DNA from: Pseudomonas maioricensis
Lineage (GTDB): Bacteria; Pseudomonadota; Gammaproteobacteria; Pseudomonadales; Pseudomonadaceae
DNA: 64,000 bases
Reading direction: 5' to 3'
Assembly: GCF_022790535.1 (NCBI RefSeq)
Contig: NZ_LOHG01000003.1
Location: 398,101 to 462,100 of the forward strand
This document shows, in pieces, positions 40,369-49,029 of the stretch. Below the pieces are notes generated by a model that saw only the letters and a program-made list of their open reading frames with translations, was not told the origin of the DNA and did not search any database. How positions within the stretch are numbered: the first letter of the stretch is position 1; each line of letters starts with the position of its first letter. Position numbers and translations under genes: made by a program.

Positions 40369-41253
40369 TCAGCCAATGGCCCGCAAATGCCGGGCAAAAC
40401 TTTCGGACAGCCACTGCGCAGCAGGCCCCAGAGGTTCGTCGCGACGCCAGACCATCTCCACCACTAAAGGTGGCGGTGTCCATTCGCTGACCAGTTCGGT
40501 CATCTGGCTCTGATAGGTTGGGTATTGCACCACATGCCGAGGCAGCCATGCCCAGCCCAGGCCACGCATGAGCAATTCAGCCATCACATAAAAACTATCG
40601 GCACGCCACACGTGCGGGCTCAATTGCTCGCCGCCCGGATAGCCACTCTGCTGCGGCGCAATAAGCAATTGTCGATGCCGTGCCAATTGCTGCCGGGTAA
40701 CGCGCGCCTCGCTCGCCAATGGATGACCCACCGAGCAAACCGTGACCATTTCCACACTGCCCAGCCCTCTTCGCTCAAGCGCGGCAGGCATCTGTTCATG
40801 ATGAAACAGAAGGCCCAGATCTGCGCGACGCTCAAGCAACTTGCGCGCAACATCGCCCTGCGCACCGCTGGCCAACTGGACTTCAAGCGTGGGAAAGCGA
40901 TCTGACAGCGCCTCCAGGCTGTCGAGTACGGGCTGATAAGGCATGGCTTCATCGTGTGCCACACGCAATTGCGCCTCCTGACCACGCATTAACGCCAATG
41001 CGCGACCGTCGATGCGCTCGCACTGACGCAACAGTTCTCGCGCCTCTTCAAGCAGCGCCGTACCCGCCTCGGTCAACCGGGGCTGGCGACCGCTGCTGCG
41101 TTCAAACAGGCTGACACCCAAGTCAGCCTCCAGCATGGCAATGGCGCTGCTGACCGCAGACTGCGCCCGATGCATATCCCGGGCGACAGCAGAAAACGAG
41201 CGCTGCTCCGCCACGCTGACAAACAAACGCATTTGTTCAAGGTTCCACTGCAT
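40369..41253 (-). CDS. LysR-family transcriptional regulator
   Basis: A 294-residue regulator with an N-terminal winged helix-turn-helix (MQWNLEQMRLFVSVAEQRSFSAVARDMHRAQSAVSSAIAMLE, residues 1-42 and on) and a C-terminal periplasmic-binding-like effector domain (about 90-290). It lies between waaA and emrE and is divergent from emrE, the usual sign that it controls its neighbour. The effector is unknown. A 5-5-5 dyad in the shared gap (41283-41297) is a candidate binding site. Confidence 0.9.
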   Translation of the reverse strand: MQWNLEQMRLFVSVAEQRSFSAVARDMHRAQSAVSSAIAMLEADLGVSLFERSSGRQPRLTEAGTALLEEARELLRQCERIDGRALALMRGQEAQLRVAHDEAMPYQPVLDSLEALSDRFPTLEVQLASGAQGDVARKLLERRADLGLLFHHEQMPAALERRGLGSVEMVTVCSVGHPLASEARVTRQQLARHRQLLIAPQQSGYPGGEQLSPHVWRADSFYVMAELLMRGLGWAWLPRHVVQYPTYQSQMTELVSEWTPPPLVVEMVWRRDEPLGPAAQWLSESFARHLRAIG

Positions 41254-41282
41254 CGCCTGCCAACCTATCTCCAAGAACGATA

Positions 41283-41297
41283 GGTAATGACTTTACC
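41283..41297. promoter_or_regulatory. Candidate LysR-type operator
   Basis: GGTAA-TGACT-TTACC: a perfect 5-bp dyad with a T-N11-A core in the gap between the divergent lysR-type gene and emrE, in the place where LysR proteins usually bind. Confidence 0.5.
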
Positions 41298-41347
41298 CCA
41301 TCTCGTTGATGGCTAAAATGCGCGGCATACAAAGAGGAGTTACCGTC

Positions 41348-41680
41348 ATGCCTGCGTACTACCTGCTGGCCATCGCCATTTGTGCCGAAGTCATTGGCAC
41401 CATTTCCATGAAAGCCGTGAAAGGCTTGAGCACACCGATACCGCTGATGCTGGTGATCTGCGGCTACGCCATAGCTTTCTGGATGCTGATTCTGGTGGTG
41501 CGCACGATTCCAGTGGGCGTCGCGTACGCCGTCTGGGCGGGCATGGGGATTGTCATGGTCAGCGTCGCTGCGTTCTTCATCTACGGGCAAAAGCTCGACA
41601 TTCCGGCCATGCTCGGCATGGGTTTGATCGTGCTGGGCGTCGTGGTGATTCAGTTGTTTTCGAAAACCGCCGGGCATTGA
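41348..41680 (+). CDS. emrE: EmrE-type small multidrug resistance transporter
   Basis: A four-helix proton-coupled exporter of cationic drugs that works as a dual-topology dimer. The 110-residue protein aligns with E. coli EmrE along its length: the essential membrane Glu in ICAEVIGTISMK (residue 13), IPVGVAYAVWAGMG and GQKLDIPAMLGMGLI. A strong AGAGGAG precedes the ATG. It is divergent from the LysR-type gene and is also next to it in P. aeruginosa. Confidence 0.92.
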   Translation: MPAYYLLAIAICAEVIGTISMKAVKGLSTPIPLMLVICGYAIAFWMLILVVRTIPVGVAYAVWAGMGIVMVSVAAFFIYGQKLDIPAMLGMGLIVLGVVVIQLFSKTAGH

Positions 41681-41729
41681 AAACGCGTTCCTCTATAATG
41701 GCCGCATTCTTCCGGCCACAGAGGTGCTC

Positions 41730-42905
41730 ATGCCTTCCGTTATTTCCACTGACGTCCTGATCGTCGGTGCCGGCGTTGCTGGTCTCTGGCTCAACGCCCG
41801 ACTGCGTGGCCAAGGGTTCTCGACCGTACTCGTCGAGAACGCCAGCCTGGGCGGCGGGCAAAGTCTCAAGTCGCAAGGCATTATTCACGGTGGCGCCAAA
41901 TACGCGCTGCATGGTGCCTTGTCGGGTGCATCGGAAGCGATTGCCGATATGCCGCGCCGCTGGCGTGAAGCGTTGGCCGGCACCGGCGAACTGGACCTGA
42001 GCGGCGTACGTGTACTTTCTCAAGCACATTACCTGTGGTCGCCAGGCACCCTGGCGGGCAACCTCACCAGCTTTTTTGCCAGCAAAGCCGTACGCGGTCG
42101 CGTTGATCAAGTCAAAGGCACTGACCTGCCGCCAGCCCTGCAGGACCCAAAGTTCAAGGGCAAGGTTTATCGCTTGGCTGAACTGGTCATCGACGTCCCG
42201 AGCCTGATTGAGCGTCTGGCTGAACTGGCCAATGGCAGCTTGCTGGCCGGGACCCATCTGGAGCCGTTGATGGATGGCGACGATCTGGTCGGCATGCAAG
42301 TTGATGGCCTGGATATTCTCGCCCAGCGCGTGGTGCTGTGCGCTGGCGCAGGCAATGCCGATCTGCTCAAAAAGCTCGGCGTGGCACAGCCAGCGATGCA
42401 ACGTCGACCGCTGCACATGGTGCTCGCAAAAGGCCCCAGCCTGAAGCCGCTGTATGCTCACTGCCTGGGCGGCGGCCCCAAGCCGCGCCTTACCGTCACG
42501 ACTCACCCGGCCGCCAATGGCCAATGGGTGTGGTACGTGGGCGGCGATGTTGCTGAGGCCGATGGTGTGGCGCGAGATCCGGCACAGCAAATCGCTGCGG
42601 TGAAGAAAGAGCTGGGCACTTTGTTGCCGTGGATTGATCTCAGTCAGGTCGAGTGGGCCACCTTGCGGGTTGATCGGGCAGAGCCAGCGCAATCCGGACT
42701 GGTACGCCCCGACAACGCGTTCCTCAGCGTACAGAACCGTCTGATGGTCGGCTGGCCGACAAAGCTGGCTTTGGCGCCGGACTTTTCTGACCGGGTACTG
42801 GCGGCGCTGTCCTACGAGGAAATCCATCCGACTCCACAGCCATTGCTGACAGGCCTGCCCAAGCCACCACTGGCCATACCTGTCTGGGACCAATTACTGC
42901 CATGA
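41730..42905 (+). CDS. FAD-dependent oxidoreductase (DadA/glycine oxidase-like)
   Basis: A 391-residue flavoprotein with an N-terminal dinucleotide-binding motif DVLIVGAGVAGLWLNARL and a DAO-type fold; SQGIIHGGAKYAL and the later VVLCAGAGNADLL are typical. Substrate not known. It overlaps the aldo/keto reductase gene by four bases (ATGA) and begins a three-gene run with it and the Nudix-like gene. A GTG two codons upstream is in frame; the ATG is preferred. Confidence 0.85.
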   Translation: MPSVISTDVLIVGAGVAGLWLNARLRGQGFSTVLVENASLGGGQSLKSQGIIHGGAKYALHGALSGASEAIADMPRRWREALAGTGELDLSGVRVLSQAHYLWSPGTLAGNLTSFFASKAVRGRVDQVKGTDLPPALQDPKFKGKVYRLAELVIDVPSLIERLAELANGSLLAGTHLEPLMDGDDLVGMQVDGLDILAQRVVLCAGAGNADLLKKLGVAQPAMQRRPLHMVLAKGPSLKPLYAHCLGGGPKPRLTVTTHPAANGQWVWYVGGDVAEADGVARDPAQQIAAVKKELGTLLPWIDLSQVEWATLRVDRAEPAQSGLVRPDNAFLSVQNRLMVGWPTKLALAPDFSDRVLAALSYEEIHPTPQPLLTGLPKPPLAIPVWDQLLP

Positions 42906-43717
42906 GCGTAAAAACCCTTCACGAGCTCCACCGTCCACTGGGCAGCACCGGCATCAGCGTATCGCCACTGGGCCTTGGTACCGTCAAGCTGGGTCGGGAT
43001 CAGGGTGTTAAATACCCTAACGGTTTCACGATTCCGGACGACGTGCAGGCACAGATGCTGCTGCGGATGGCTCGGGACATGGGCATCAACCTGATAGACA
43101 CCGCGCCCGCTTACGGCACCAGTGAAGAACGCCTTGGGCCGCTGTTGCGTGGCCAGCGTCAGGACTGGGTAATCGTCAGCAAGGTCGGAGAAGAATTCGA
43201 AAACGGTCATTCGAGCCATGACTTCAGTGCAGACCACACTCGAATGTCAGTGGAGCGCAGCCTGAAACGTCTGGAAACCGATTTTATTGATCTGGTACTG
43301 GTCCATTCGGACGGTAATGATCTGGCCATTCTCAACGACAGTGATGTTTACCAGACGCTGGCTGAGCTCAAGCGTGAAGGCAAAATTCGCGGCTTCGGTT
43401 TTTCCGGCAAGACGGTCGAGGGTGGCCTGCTGGCATTACGTGACGGCGATTGTGCCATGGTGACCTACAACCTCACCGAGCAGGGCGAAAAACCCGTGCT
43501 CGACTACGCTGCTGCTCACGGTAAAGGCATTCTGGTCAAGAAGGCGCTGGCCAGCGGTCACGTCTGCCTGAGCCCTGGCGTCGACTCGGTCCAAGCCAGC
43601 TTTGAAATGCTGTTTGCCCATCCGGGTGTTGCCAGTGCTATTGTCGGGACCATTAATCCGCTACATCTGGCCCATAACGTAGCGACTGCCGCTGCCGTGA
43701 TTCGCCGTCCAGCCTGA
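42902..43717 (+). CDS. Aldo/keto reductase
   Basis: A 271-residue NADPH-dependent oxidoreductase of the AKR fold. The catalytic tetrad is largely visible: Asp in NLIDTAPAYGTSEERLG (with the Tyr), Lys in VIVSKVGEEF and His in LVLVHSDGND. Substrate unknown. It starts inside the stop of the flavoprotein gene, so the two are coupled. Confidence 0.88.
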   Translation: MSVKTLHELHRPLGSTGISVSPLGLGTVKLGRDQGVKYPNGFTIPDDVQAQMLLRMARDMGINLIDTAPAYGTSEERLGPLLRGQRQDWVIVSKVGEEFENGHSSHDFSADHTRMSVERSLKRLETDFIDLVLVHSDGNDLAILNDSDVYQTLAELKREGKIRGFGFSGKTVEGGLLALRDGDCAMVTYNLTEQGEKPVLDYAAAHGKGILVKKALASGHVCLSPGVDSVQASFEMLFAHPGVASAIVGTINPLHLAHNVATAAAVIRRPA

Positions 43718-43753
43718 TGTAGGCGGCCGACCCCAACGCAAGAAGGAGCCGAT

Positions 43754-44710
43754 ATGCCGCGAACCTTGATTCGGAAGAATCCCAGCAACTTCAAAACCCT
43801 GCCGTTATTCGTCGAAGCCACTCCCGAAGGCCTGAACTACCAGAGCATCGGGATGCCGCTGAACTTCTCACAGACCCTGCAGCGTCGCCGCAAGATAGAG
43901 GTGGCCGATACAGAGCGCTTCTCCACGGAGCTTGCCAACCTTGGGGTTTCAGTCAGGCTGACGCTGAACTGGCAAAACCGTGATTACTGGGTGCTGGTTC
44001 GTCAACGCCGCCAGGATCGGGGCGACGTGGTGCTCAAGCTGATTTCGGGGTACGTCCCGGCGCATGAGCTGAACCTGCCGCTGCACACTGCCATCCAGGA
44101 GGTTGCCGAAGAATGCCTCATTGAAACGCCTCAGGGCTGGTTAAGCGGACGTTTCAATGACATCTGGCTGCCAGCGCCTTATGCAGCCGCGTTGCATTAC
44201 CGCGAAGCCATGCCGTTTCGCCTCAGCCCGTTGTCAGGTGCTGCGCGGCCGGTACGTTGCGGGAGCATGACCCTGATCGAACGACCTCGGGCTTACGTGC
44301 ACCTTCCTACGGCATCGCTGCAGCTCATTTACGACATGCGCCTGGAAGTCCCTCGGGAAGCTCGGCCACTGAGCCTTTTCCATGTGGATGAAAGCCTGGA
44401 AAAAGACCAATTGGTTGCTCGGTTGAACCGCAGTAAACCTGACCTTTACCTGATGCCACTCGAGAACGGCGTGCCACTGCCCGAGCTTTACACCTTGAAG
44501 CGCGACAAGCTGACGCCTGCGGGAACCCGCGGCCTGTATCTGGCTGAAAGCTTTGCAGCTCAGGAAGGCTGGGTAGTGCGCGACGAACGAATTCGCTGGA
44601 AGGACTGGCTACGCCAGCAAGGGATGACGCCACCGCCGAAGAAAACCGGACTAAAGCGTCTGACCGGCAAGGCCCGGCAGTTGTTGCAGTTGGTGACGTT
44701 CAAGAGTTGA
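43754..44710 (+). CDS. Nudix-like protein of unknown function
   Basis: A 318-residue cytoplasmic protein, often annotated 'metal ABC transporter ATPase' in pseudomonads although no ABC motifs are present. The segment HTAIQEVAEECLIETPQG near residue 117 resembles the REUXEEXGU part of the Nudix box, without the leading glycine. The N-terminus (MPRTLIRKNPSNFKTLPLF) and the basic C-terminal tail are conserved-looking. It is the third gene of the flavoprotein-AKR operon, 36 bases downstream. I cannot assign a reaction. Confidence 0.72.
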   Translation: MPRTLIRKNPSNFKTLPLFVEATPEGLNYQSIGMPLNFSQTLQRRRKIEVADTERFSTELANLGVSVRLTLNWQNRDYWVLVRQRRQDRGDVVLKLISGYVPAHELNLPLHTAIQEVAEECLIETPQGWLSGRFNDIWLPAPYAAALHYREAMPFRLSPLSGAARPVRCGSMTLIERPRAYVHLPTASLQLIYDMRLEVPREARPLSLFHVDESLEKDQLVARLNRSKPDLYLMPLENGVPLPELYTLKRDKLTPAGTRGLYLAESFAAQEGWVVRDERIRWKDWLRQQGMTPPPKKTGLKRLTGKARQLLQLVTFKS

Positions 44711-44750
44711 GCATCAGTGGCGCCGCAAAGTCGCGGATCAAACACCGAAC

Positions 44751-44841
44751 CTGTAGGAGTGAGCTTGCTCGCGATGGCGCCAGGTCAGGCGATCAATTCG
44801 TCGAACCAGAAACCGAATCGCGAGCAAGCTCGCTCCTACAG
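44751..44841. repeat. REP-type inverted repeat, family B
   Basis: Arms CTGTAGGAGTGAGCTTGCTC and GAGCAAGCTCGCTCCTACAG around a longer loop, between the convergent Nudix-like gene and hldE. Confidence 0.9.
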
Positions 44842-44843
44842 AG

Positions 44844-46265
44844 TTATTGCCCGCGGATCTTCTCGACAATCGCAGTAGTAGAGCTGTTTTCCACCAGCCC
44901 CAGCACCCGCACTTCACCGCCATAAGCCTGAACGATATCGGCACCCACAACCTGATCAATGCTGTAATCGCCACCTTTTACCAGCACATCAGGCTTGACG
45001 TAGCTGAGGAGGTTTTCCGGCGTACCTTCGGCGAAGCTGATTACCCAATCCACCGCACCAAGACCCGCCAGCACGGCCATACGCCGATCGACACTGTTGA
45101 TTGGACGGCCAGGACCTTTCAAACGGCTGACAGAGGCATCGTCGTTGATCGCAACAATCAATCGATCTCCTTGCGCGCGCGCCTGCTCCAGATACGTCAC
45201 ATGACCGGCATGCAGGATATCGAAGCAACCGTTGGTGAAAACGATCTTCTCGTTGTGAGCACGGGCATCGTCGATAGCTTGTAACAACTGCTCAAGGCTC
45301 AATACGCCTCGCTCTGAACCTTCCTCACGCTGAATGGCGCGACGCAACTCCGGTGCGCTGATAGCAGCGGTACCCAGCTTGCCGACCACTATGCCAGCTG
45401 CCAGGTTAGCCAGGGCTACAGCGTGTGGCAGATCTTCACCGGCAGCGATAGCGGCCGCCAGAGTAGAAATAACAGTATCGCCAGCACCGGTGACGTCAAA
45501 CACTTCACGGGCACGGGCAGGCAGATGCAACGGCGGGTGCTCCGGACGCAACAAGGTCATGCCGTGCTCCCCACGAGTCACCAGCAACGCGCCCAGATCC
45601 AGCTCGGCCATCAATTCTGCGCCCTTGGCAACCAGCTCAGCCTCATCGACGCAGTGGCCGACAATCGCTTCAAACTCGCTGAGATTCGGGGTGATGAGAC
45701 TGGCGCCACGATAAATCGCGAAGTCTTTACCTTTAGGGTCGGCAAGCACCGGGATATTGCGCTCACGGGCAACCTTGATCAGCGCCTGATGGTTTTTCAG
45801 GGCGCCCTTGCCGTAATCAGACAGCACCAACACCTTGATGCCATCAAGCAACCCTTCCACTTCGGCGCTCAAGGCCTCCGCGTCGGTAGCAAAAGGCTCT
45901 TCGAAGTCGATACGCAGCAACTGCTGGTGGCGGCTCATCACACGCAGTTTGACGATAGTCGGTTGACTCGCAATACGCTGAAAGCGTGCCAGAACACCAG
46001 CAGCCTTGAGACTGTTGGACAGGCTTTCGGCAGCCTCGTCTTCACCGGTAACCCCCACGAGCGAAGCAGGAGCACCCAGTGCAGCGATGTTCAAGGCAAC
46101 GTTGGCGGCACCGCCCGGGCGGTCCTCGATCTGCTCCACCTTGACCACAGGCACGGGCGCCTCTGGCGAAATCCTCGAGGTGCCGCCATGCCAATAGCGG
46201 TCGAGCATGACATCGCCCACTACCAAGACTGGAGCTTGATCGAAACGCGGCATGGACAACTTCAT
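44844..46265 (-). CDS. hldE: Bifunctional heptose kinase/adenylyltransferase HldE
   Basis: Makes activated heptose for the LPS core: the N-terminal ribokinase-like domain (about 1-320) phosphorylates heptose 7-phosphate at O1, and the C-terminal cytidylyltransferase-like domain (about 345-473) transfers AMP. Motifs are GGAANVALN near 53, DVTGAGDTV near 264 and TNGCFDILHAGH near 349. The 473-residue length is normal. It lies downstream of msbA on the same strand with a 147-base gap. Confidence 0.97.
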   Translation of the reverse strand: MKLSMPRFDQAPVLVVGDVMLDRYWHGGTSRISPEAPVPVVKVEQIEDRPGGAANVALNIAALGAPASLVGVTGEDEAAESLSNSLKAAGVLARFQRIASQPTIVKLRVMSRHQQLLRIDFEEPFATDAEALSAEVEGLLDGIKVLVLSDYGKGALKNHQALIKVARERNIPVLADPKGKDFAIYRGASLITPNLSEFEAIVGHCVDEAELVAKGAELMAELDLGALLVTRGEHGMTLLRPEHPPLHLPARAREVFDVTGAGDTVISTLAAAIAAGEDLPHAVALANLAAGIVVGKLGTAAISAPELRRAIQREEGSERGVLSLEQLLQAIDDARAHNEKIVFTNGCFDILHAGHVTYLEQARAQGDRLIVAINDDASVSRLKGPGRPINSVDRRMAVLAGLGAVDWVISFAEGTPENLLSYVKPDVLVKGGDYSIDQVVGADIVQAYGGEVRVLGLVENSSTTAIVEKIRGQ

Positions 46266-46412
46266 CGAACAACCCGTAACTAGAATGAACAGGGGCGGAA
46301 TCTTAGCACAGGGTTTGCGCAGGCTTGGGATTGCGCAACATTGAGAATTGCGAAAGCGGCGATCTGTATAGGCTGTGCGGGAACGGATTCGCCCCCACCC
46401 AGCCTGTCCTGG

Positions 46413-48215
46413 TCAGATCGCGCCAACCGGCGCAGGCTCATCGAGCCCCATCGCGTGCAGGCGTGCGTAATAGCCATTTTGCGCCAAGAGTTGCGCATGG
46501 GTACCACGCTCAACGATGCGCCCGGCATCCATCACCAGAATCTGATCAGCTTTTTCAATGGTCGACAAACGGTGGGCAATCACCAGCGTCGTACGCCCTT
46601 TCATGGCGTGATCCAGCGCTGCCTGAATGTGACGCTCAGACTCGGTATCCAGCGCCGAAGTGGCTTCATCGAGGATCAGAACCGGTGCGTTCTTGAGCAA
46701 AGCCCGGGCAATCGCCAGACGCTGACGTTGTCCACCGGAAAGCAGCACACCGTTTTCGCCGACCTGAGTATCCAGACCTTGCGGGAGCTGCTCAATGAAC
46801 TCTTTGGCGTAGGCATCGGCAGCGGCTGTTTCGATGTCGGCACGCGGTGCGCCGCTCAAATCGCCATAAGCGATGTTATTCGCGACGCTATCGTTGAACA
46901 GCGTCACGCTCTGGGTAACCTGAGCGATATGGCGACGCAGGTTACGCAACCGGTAGTCGCTGATTTCCACGCCATCAAGCAGGATCTGCCCATTGCTGTG
47001 CTGGTAGAAACGCGGCAATAGGCTGGCAAGCGTCGACTTGCCACTTCCCGAGCGCCCTACAAGCGCAACCATCTGACCTGGCGCCACCGAGAAACTGATG
47101 TCATCCAGCACCTGCCGCTCCGTGCCCGGGTAGGTGAAGCTGAGGTTCTTGACCTCCAGATGCCCACTGACCCGATCACGTTCAATCGTGCCATTGTCGG
47201 CTTCCGGCTCGACATCGAGCTGTTCGAATATGCTCTCCGCGCCAGCAACACCCTTTTGAATGGTTGAGCTGACTTCAGATAACTGACGGATAGGCTTGGG
47301 CAGCAAACCTGCCGCTGTGATGTACGCGACCAGATCACCGGCAGTGGAATCGCCACGCAGGTAAAGCACGAGGAACATCAGCACAGCCATCGCCGTGTAG
47401 ATCACCAACTGCAGCATCGGCGTGTAGATCGCGCCGGTTTTAGTCATGCGCAATTGCTTTTTGGTGTTGTCGTTACTGGCATCGGCAAAACGGGTTTCTT
47501 CGTAATGTTCGCCACCGAAGCTGCGAACGACGCGATACCCTTGAATGGTCTCGGATGCCACGTGTGTTACATCACCCATTGCCACCTGAATTTTCTTGCT
47601 TTGCTTACGAAATTTCTTGCTGGCGCTGCCGACCATCACGGCAATCACCGGCAAAATCGCCAACATCACCAGCGTCAGTTGCCAATTCATCCACAGCAGG
47701 TAGATGAACAGAAACACGACTGTAAGGCCTTCGCGAATCACCACTTTGATTGCATCAGTGGCCGCACCTGTCACCATCGTCACGTTGAACGTGATGCGTG
47801 AAATCAGATGCCCCGAGTTATGGGTATCAAAATAACGATTAGGTAATACCAACAGCTTGTTGAATAGCTCGACGCGCAAGTCATGGACCAGGCCCAGAGA
47901 GACTTTCGCGAGAAAGTAGTTACCCAGGAAAGACCCCAGACCTTGCCAGGCCGCGATCAGTACGATAATCAGCGGCACGGCCTGAAGCAATTGCAGGTCG
48001 CGCAGGTACGGAACATGGGGGAACAATACTGCCTCAGGATTACTGAGCCCATCGACGAAGTACTTCAGAATGCCCGCCAGCATAGGCTGGGTCGAAGCAA
48101 ACATGACAAAGCCGACAATACTGAGCAGGAATATCCCTACATATGGACGCACATAGGACAACAAGCGGAAGTAAATCTTCATGCTTGATTGGCTGGACGA
48201 TTCGGAGGATGTCAT
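46413..48215 (-). CDS. msbA: Lipid A flippase MsbA
   Basis: An ABC half-transporter that flips lipid A-core across the inner membrane. The 600-residue protein has six membrane helices (about residues 20-320) and a nucleotide-binding domain with Walker A GRSGSGKST near 389, signature LSGGQRQR near 492, and VLILDEATSALD near 513. The gene pair msbA-hldE is in LPS context. It is divergent from the kinase-like gene. Confidence 0.95.
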   Translation of the reverse strand: MTSSESSSQSSMKIYFRLLSYVRPYVGIFLLSIVGFVMFASTQPMLAGILKYFVDGLSNPEAVLFPHVPYLRDLQLLQAVPLIIVLIAAWQGLGSFLGNYFLAKVSLGLVHDLRVELFNKLLVLPNRYFDTHNSGHLISRITFNVTMVTGAATDAIKVVIREGLTVVFLFIYLLWMNWQLTLVMLAILPVIAVMVGSASKKFRKQSKKIQVAMGDVTHVASETIQGYRVVRSFGGEHYEETRFADASNDNTKKQLRMTKTGAIYTPMLQLVIYTAMAVLMFLVLYLRGDSTAGDLVAYITAAGLLPKPIRQLSEVSSTIQKGVAGAESIFEQLDVEPEADNGTIERDRVSGHLEVKNLSFTYPGTERQVLDDISFSVAPGQMVALVGRSGSGKSTLASLLPRFYQHSNGQILLDGVEISDYRLRNLRRHIAQVTQSVTLFNDSVANNIAYGDLSGAPRADIETAAADAYAKEFIEQLPQGLDTQVGENGVLLSGGQRQRLAIARALLKNAPVLILDEATSALDTESERHIQAALDHAMKGRTTLVIAHRLSTIEKADQILVMDAGRIVERGTHAQLLAQNGYYARLHAMGLDEPAPVGAI

Positions 48216-48331
48216 GAGAATCCGTCATGCATAAAAAGAGGCCGAATTGTATCACAAGCGCATTTTGCTACGGCTTGCTGCGGTAACATAGGCGGCTGTC
48301 CAAGCCCTAGGGCACAGAAACCGGAGTATCG

Positions 48332-48970
48332 ATGCAAGCGCTTGATCATGCACATTACCTTGCCTTGATCGCGGGGGCCGAAGTCCTTGAAGCAGATCAT
48401 TCAGGTGATAAAGTCCTGCGGTTGACCGATGGATCAATGCTGAAGCTATTTCGCCGAAAACGGTTGATCAGCTCGGCAGCCTGGTACCCGTATGCGCGAC
48501 GCTTTGCTGACAATTGCATCACCCTCGCGCAACGAGCTATCCCTTGCCCCACAGTGCTGAGCGTCGTAAGAATTGCACAAATCCAGCGCGATGCTGTGCA
48601 TTACACTCCGCTGGCAGGCCTGACTCTACGTCAGGTCATGCACGCTCCAGAGAATGATGACGAACTGCGCGCACAACTGGGGCGCTTCATTGCCGAACTG
48701 CACGAGAAAGGCATTTACTTCCGCTCAGCCCATCTGGGGAATGTGATACTCACCCCGGAACGCACGTTGGGCCTGATCGACATAGCCGACATGAAAACCT
48801 TCCGCGGCCCACTGCGTAAAAGTCTTCGGCTGCGCAACTTCAAACACATGCTGCGCTATACCGAAGATCGCGAGTGGCTGCTGGGGCAAAACAATCAGGC
48901 ATTTATTAACGGATACCTGGGTGCACAGGCACTCTGCGCCGCAAACGAGCTGGCCCTGGCAATGCGTTAA
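48332..48970 (+). CDS. LPS kinase-like protein
   Basis: A 212-residue cytoplasmic protein resembling the small kinase-fold proteins of LPS core loci (annotated toluene tolerance protein in P. putida). VLRLTDGSMLKLF has a possible ATP-binding Lys, and ELHEKGIYFRSAHLGNVIL stands where the catalytic loop should be, followed by GLIDIADM in place of the DFG region. The catalytic-loop Asp is replaced by Ser (FRSAHLGN), so activity is doubtful. It is divergent from msbA and followed by a terminator shared with the waaL operon. Confidence 0.75.
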   Translation: MQALDHAHYLALIAGAEVLEADHSGDKVLRLTDGSMLKLFRRKRLISSAAWYPYARRFADNCITLAQRAIPCPTVLSVVRIAQIQRDAVHYTPLAGLTLRQVMHAPENDDELRAQLGRFIAELHEKGIYFRSAHLGNVILTPERTLGLIDIADMKTFRGPLRKSLRLRNFKHMLRYTEDREWLLGQNNQAFINGYLGAQALCAANELALAMR

Positions 48971-48990
48971 CCGCTACCGTTAATCAACGC

Positions 48991-49022
48991 AAAAAAATGG
49001 CCCTCGAAGGGCCATTTTTTTT
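48991..49022. terminator. Bidirectional rho-independent terminator
   Basis: TGGCCCT, CGA loop, AGGGCCA with seven A before and a run of T after. It ends the kinase-like gene (plus) and the waaL operon (minus). Confidence 0.95.
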
Positions 49023-49029
49023 GTCTGGT

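Noticed and set aside
41577..42893. 438-codon open frame antisense to the flavoprotein gene
   Set aside because: The plus-strand product has a clear FAD motif and overlaps the next gene in the usual ATGA manner.
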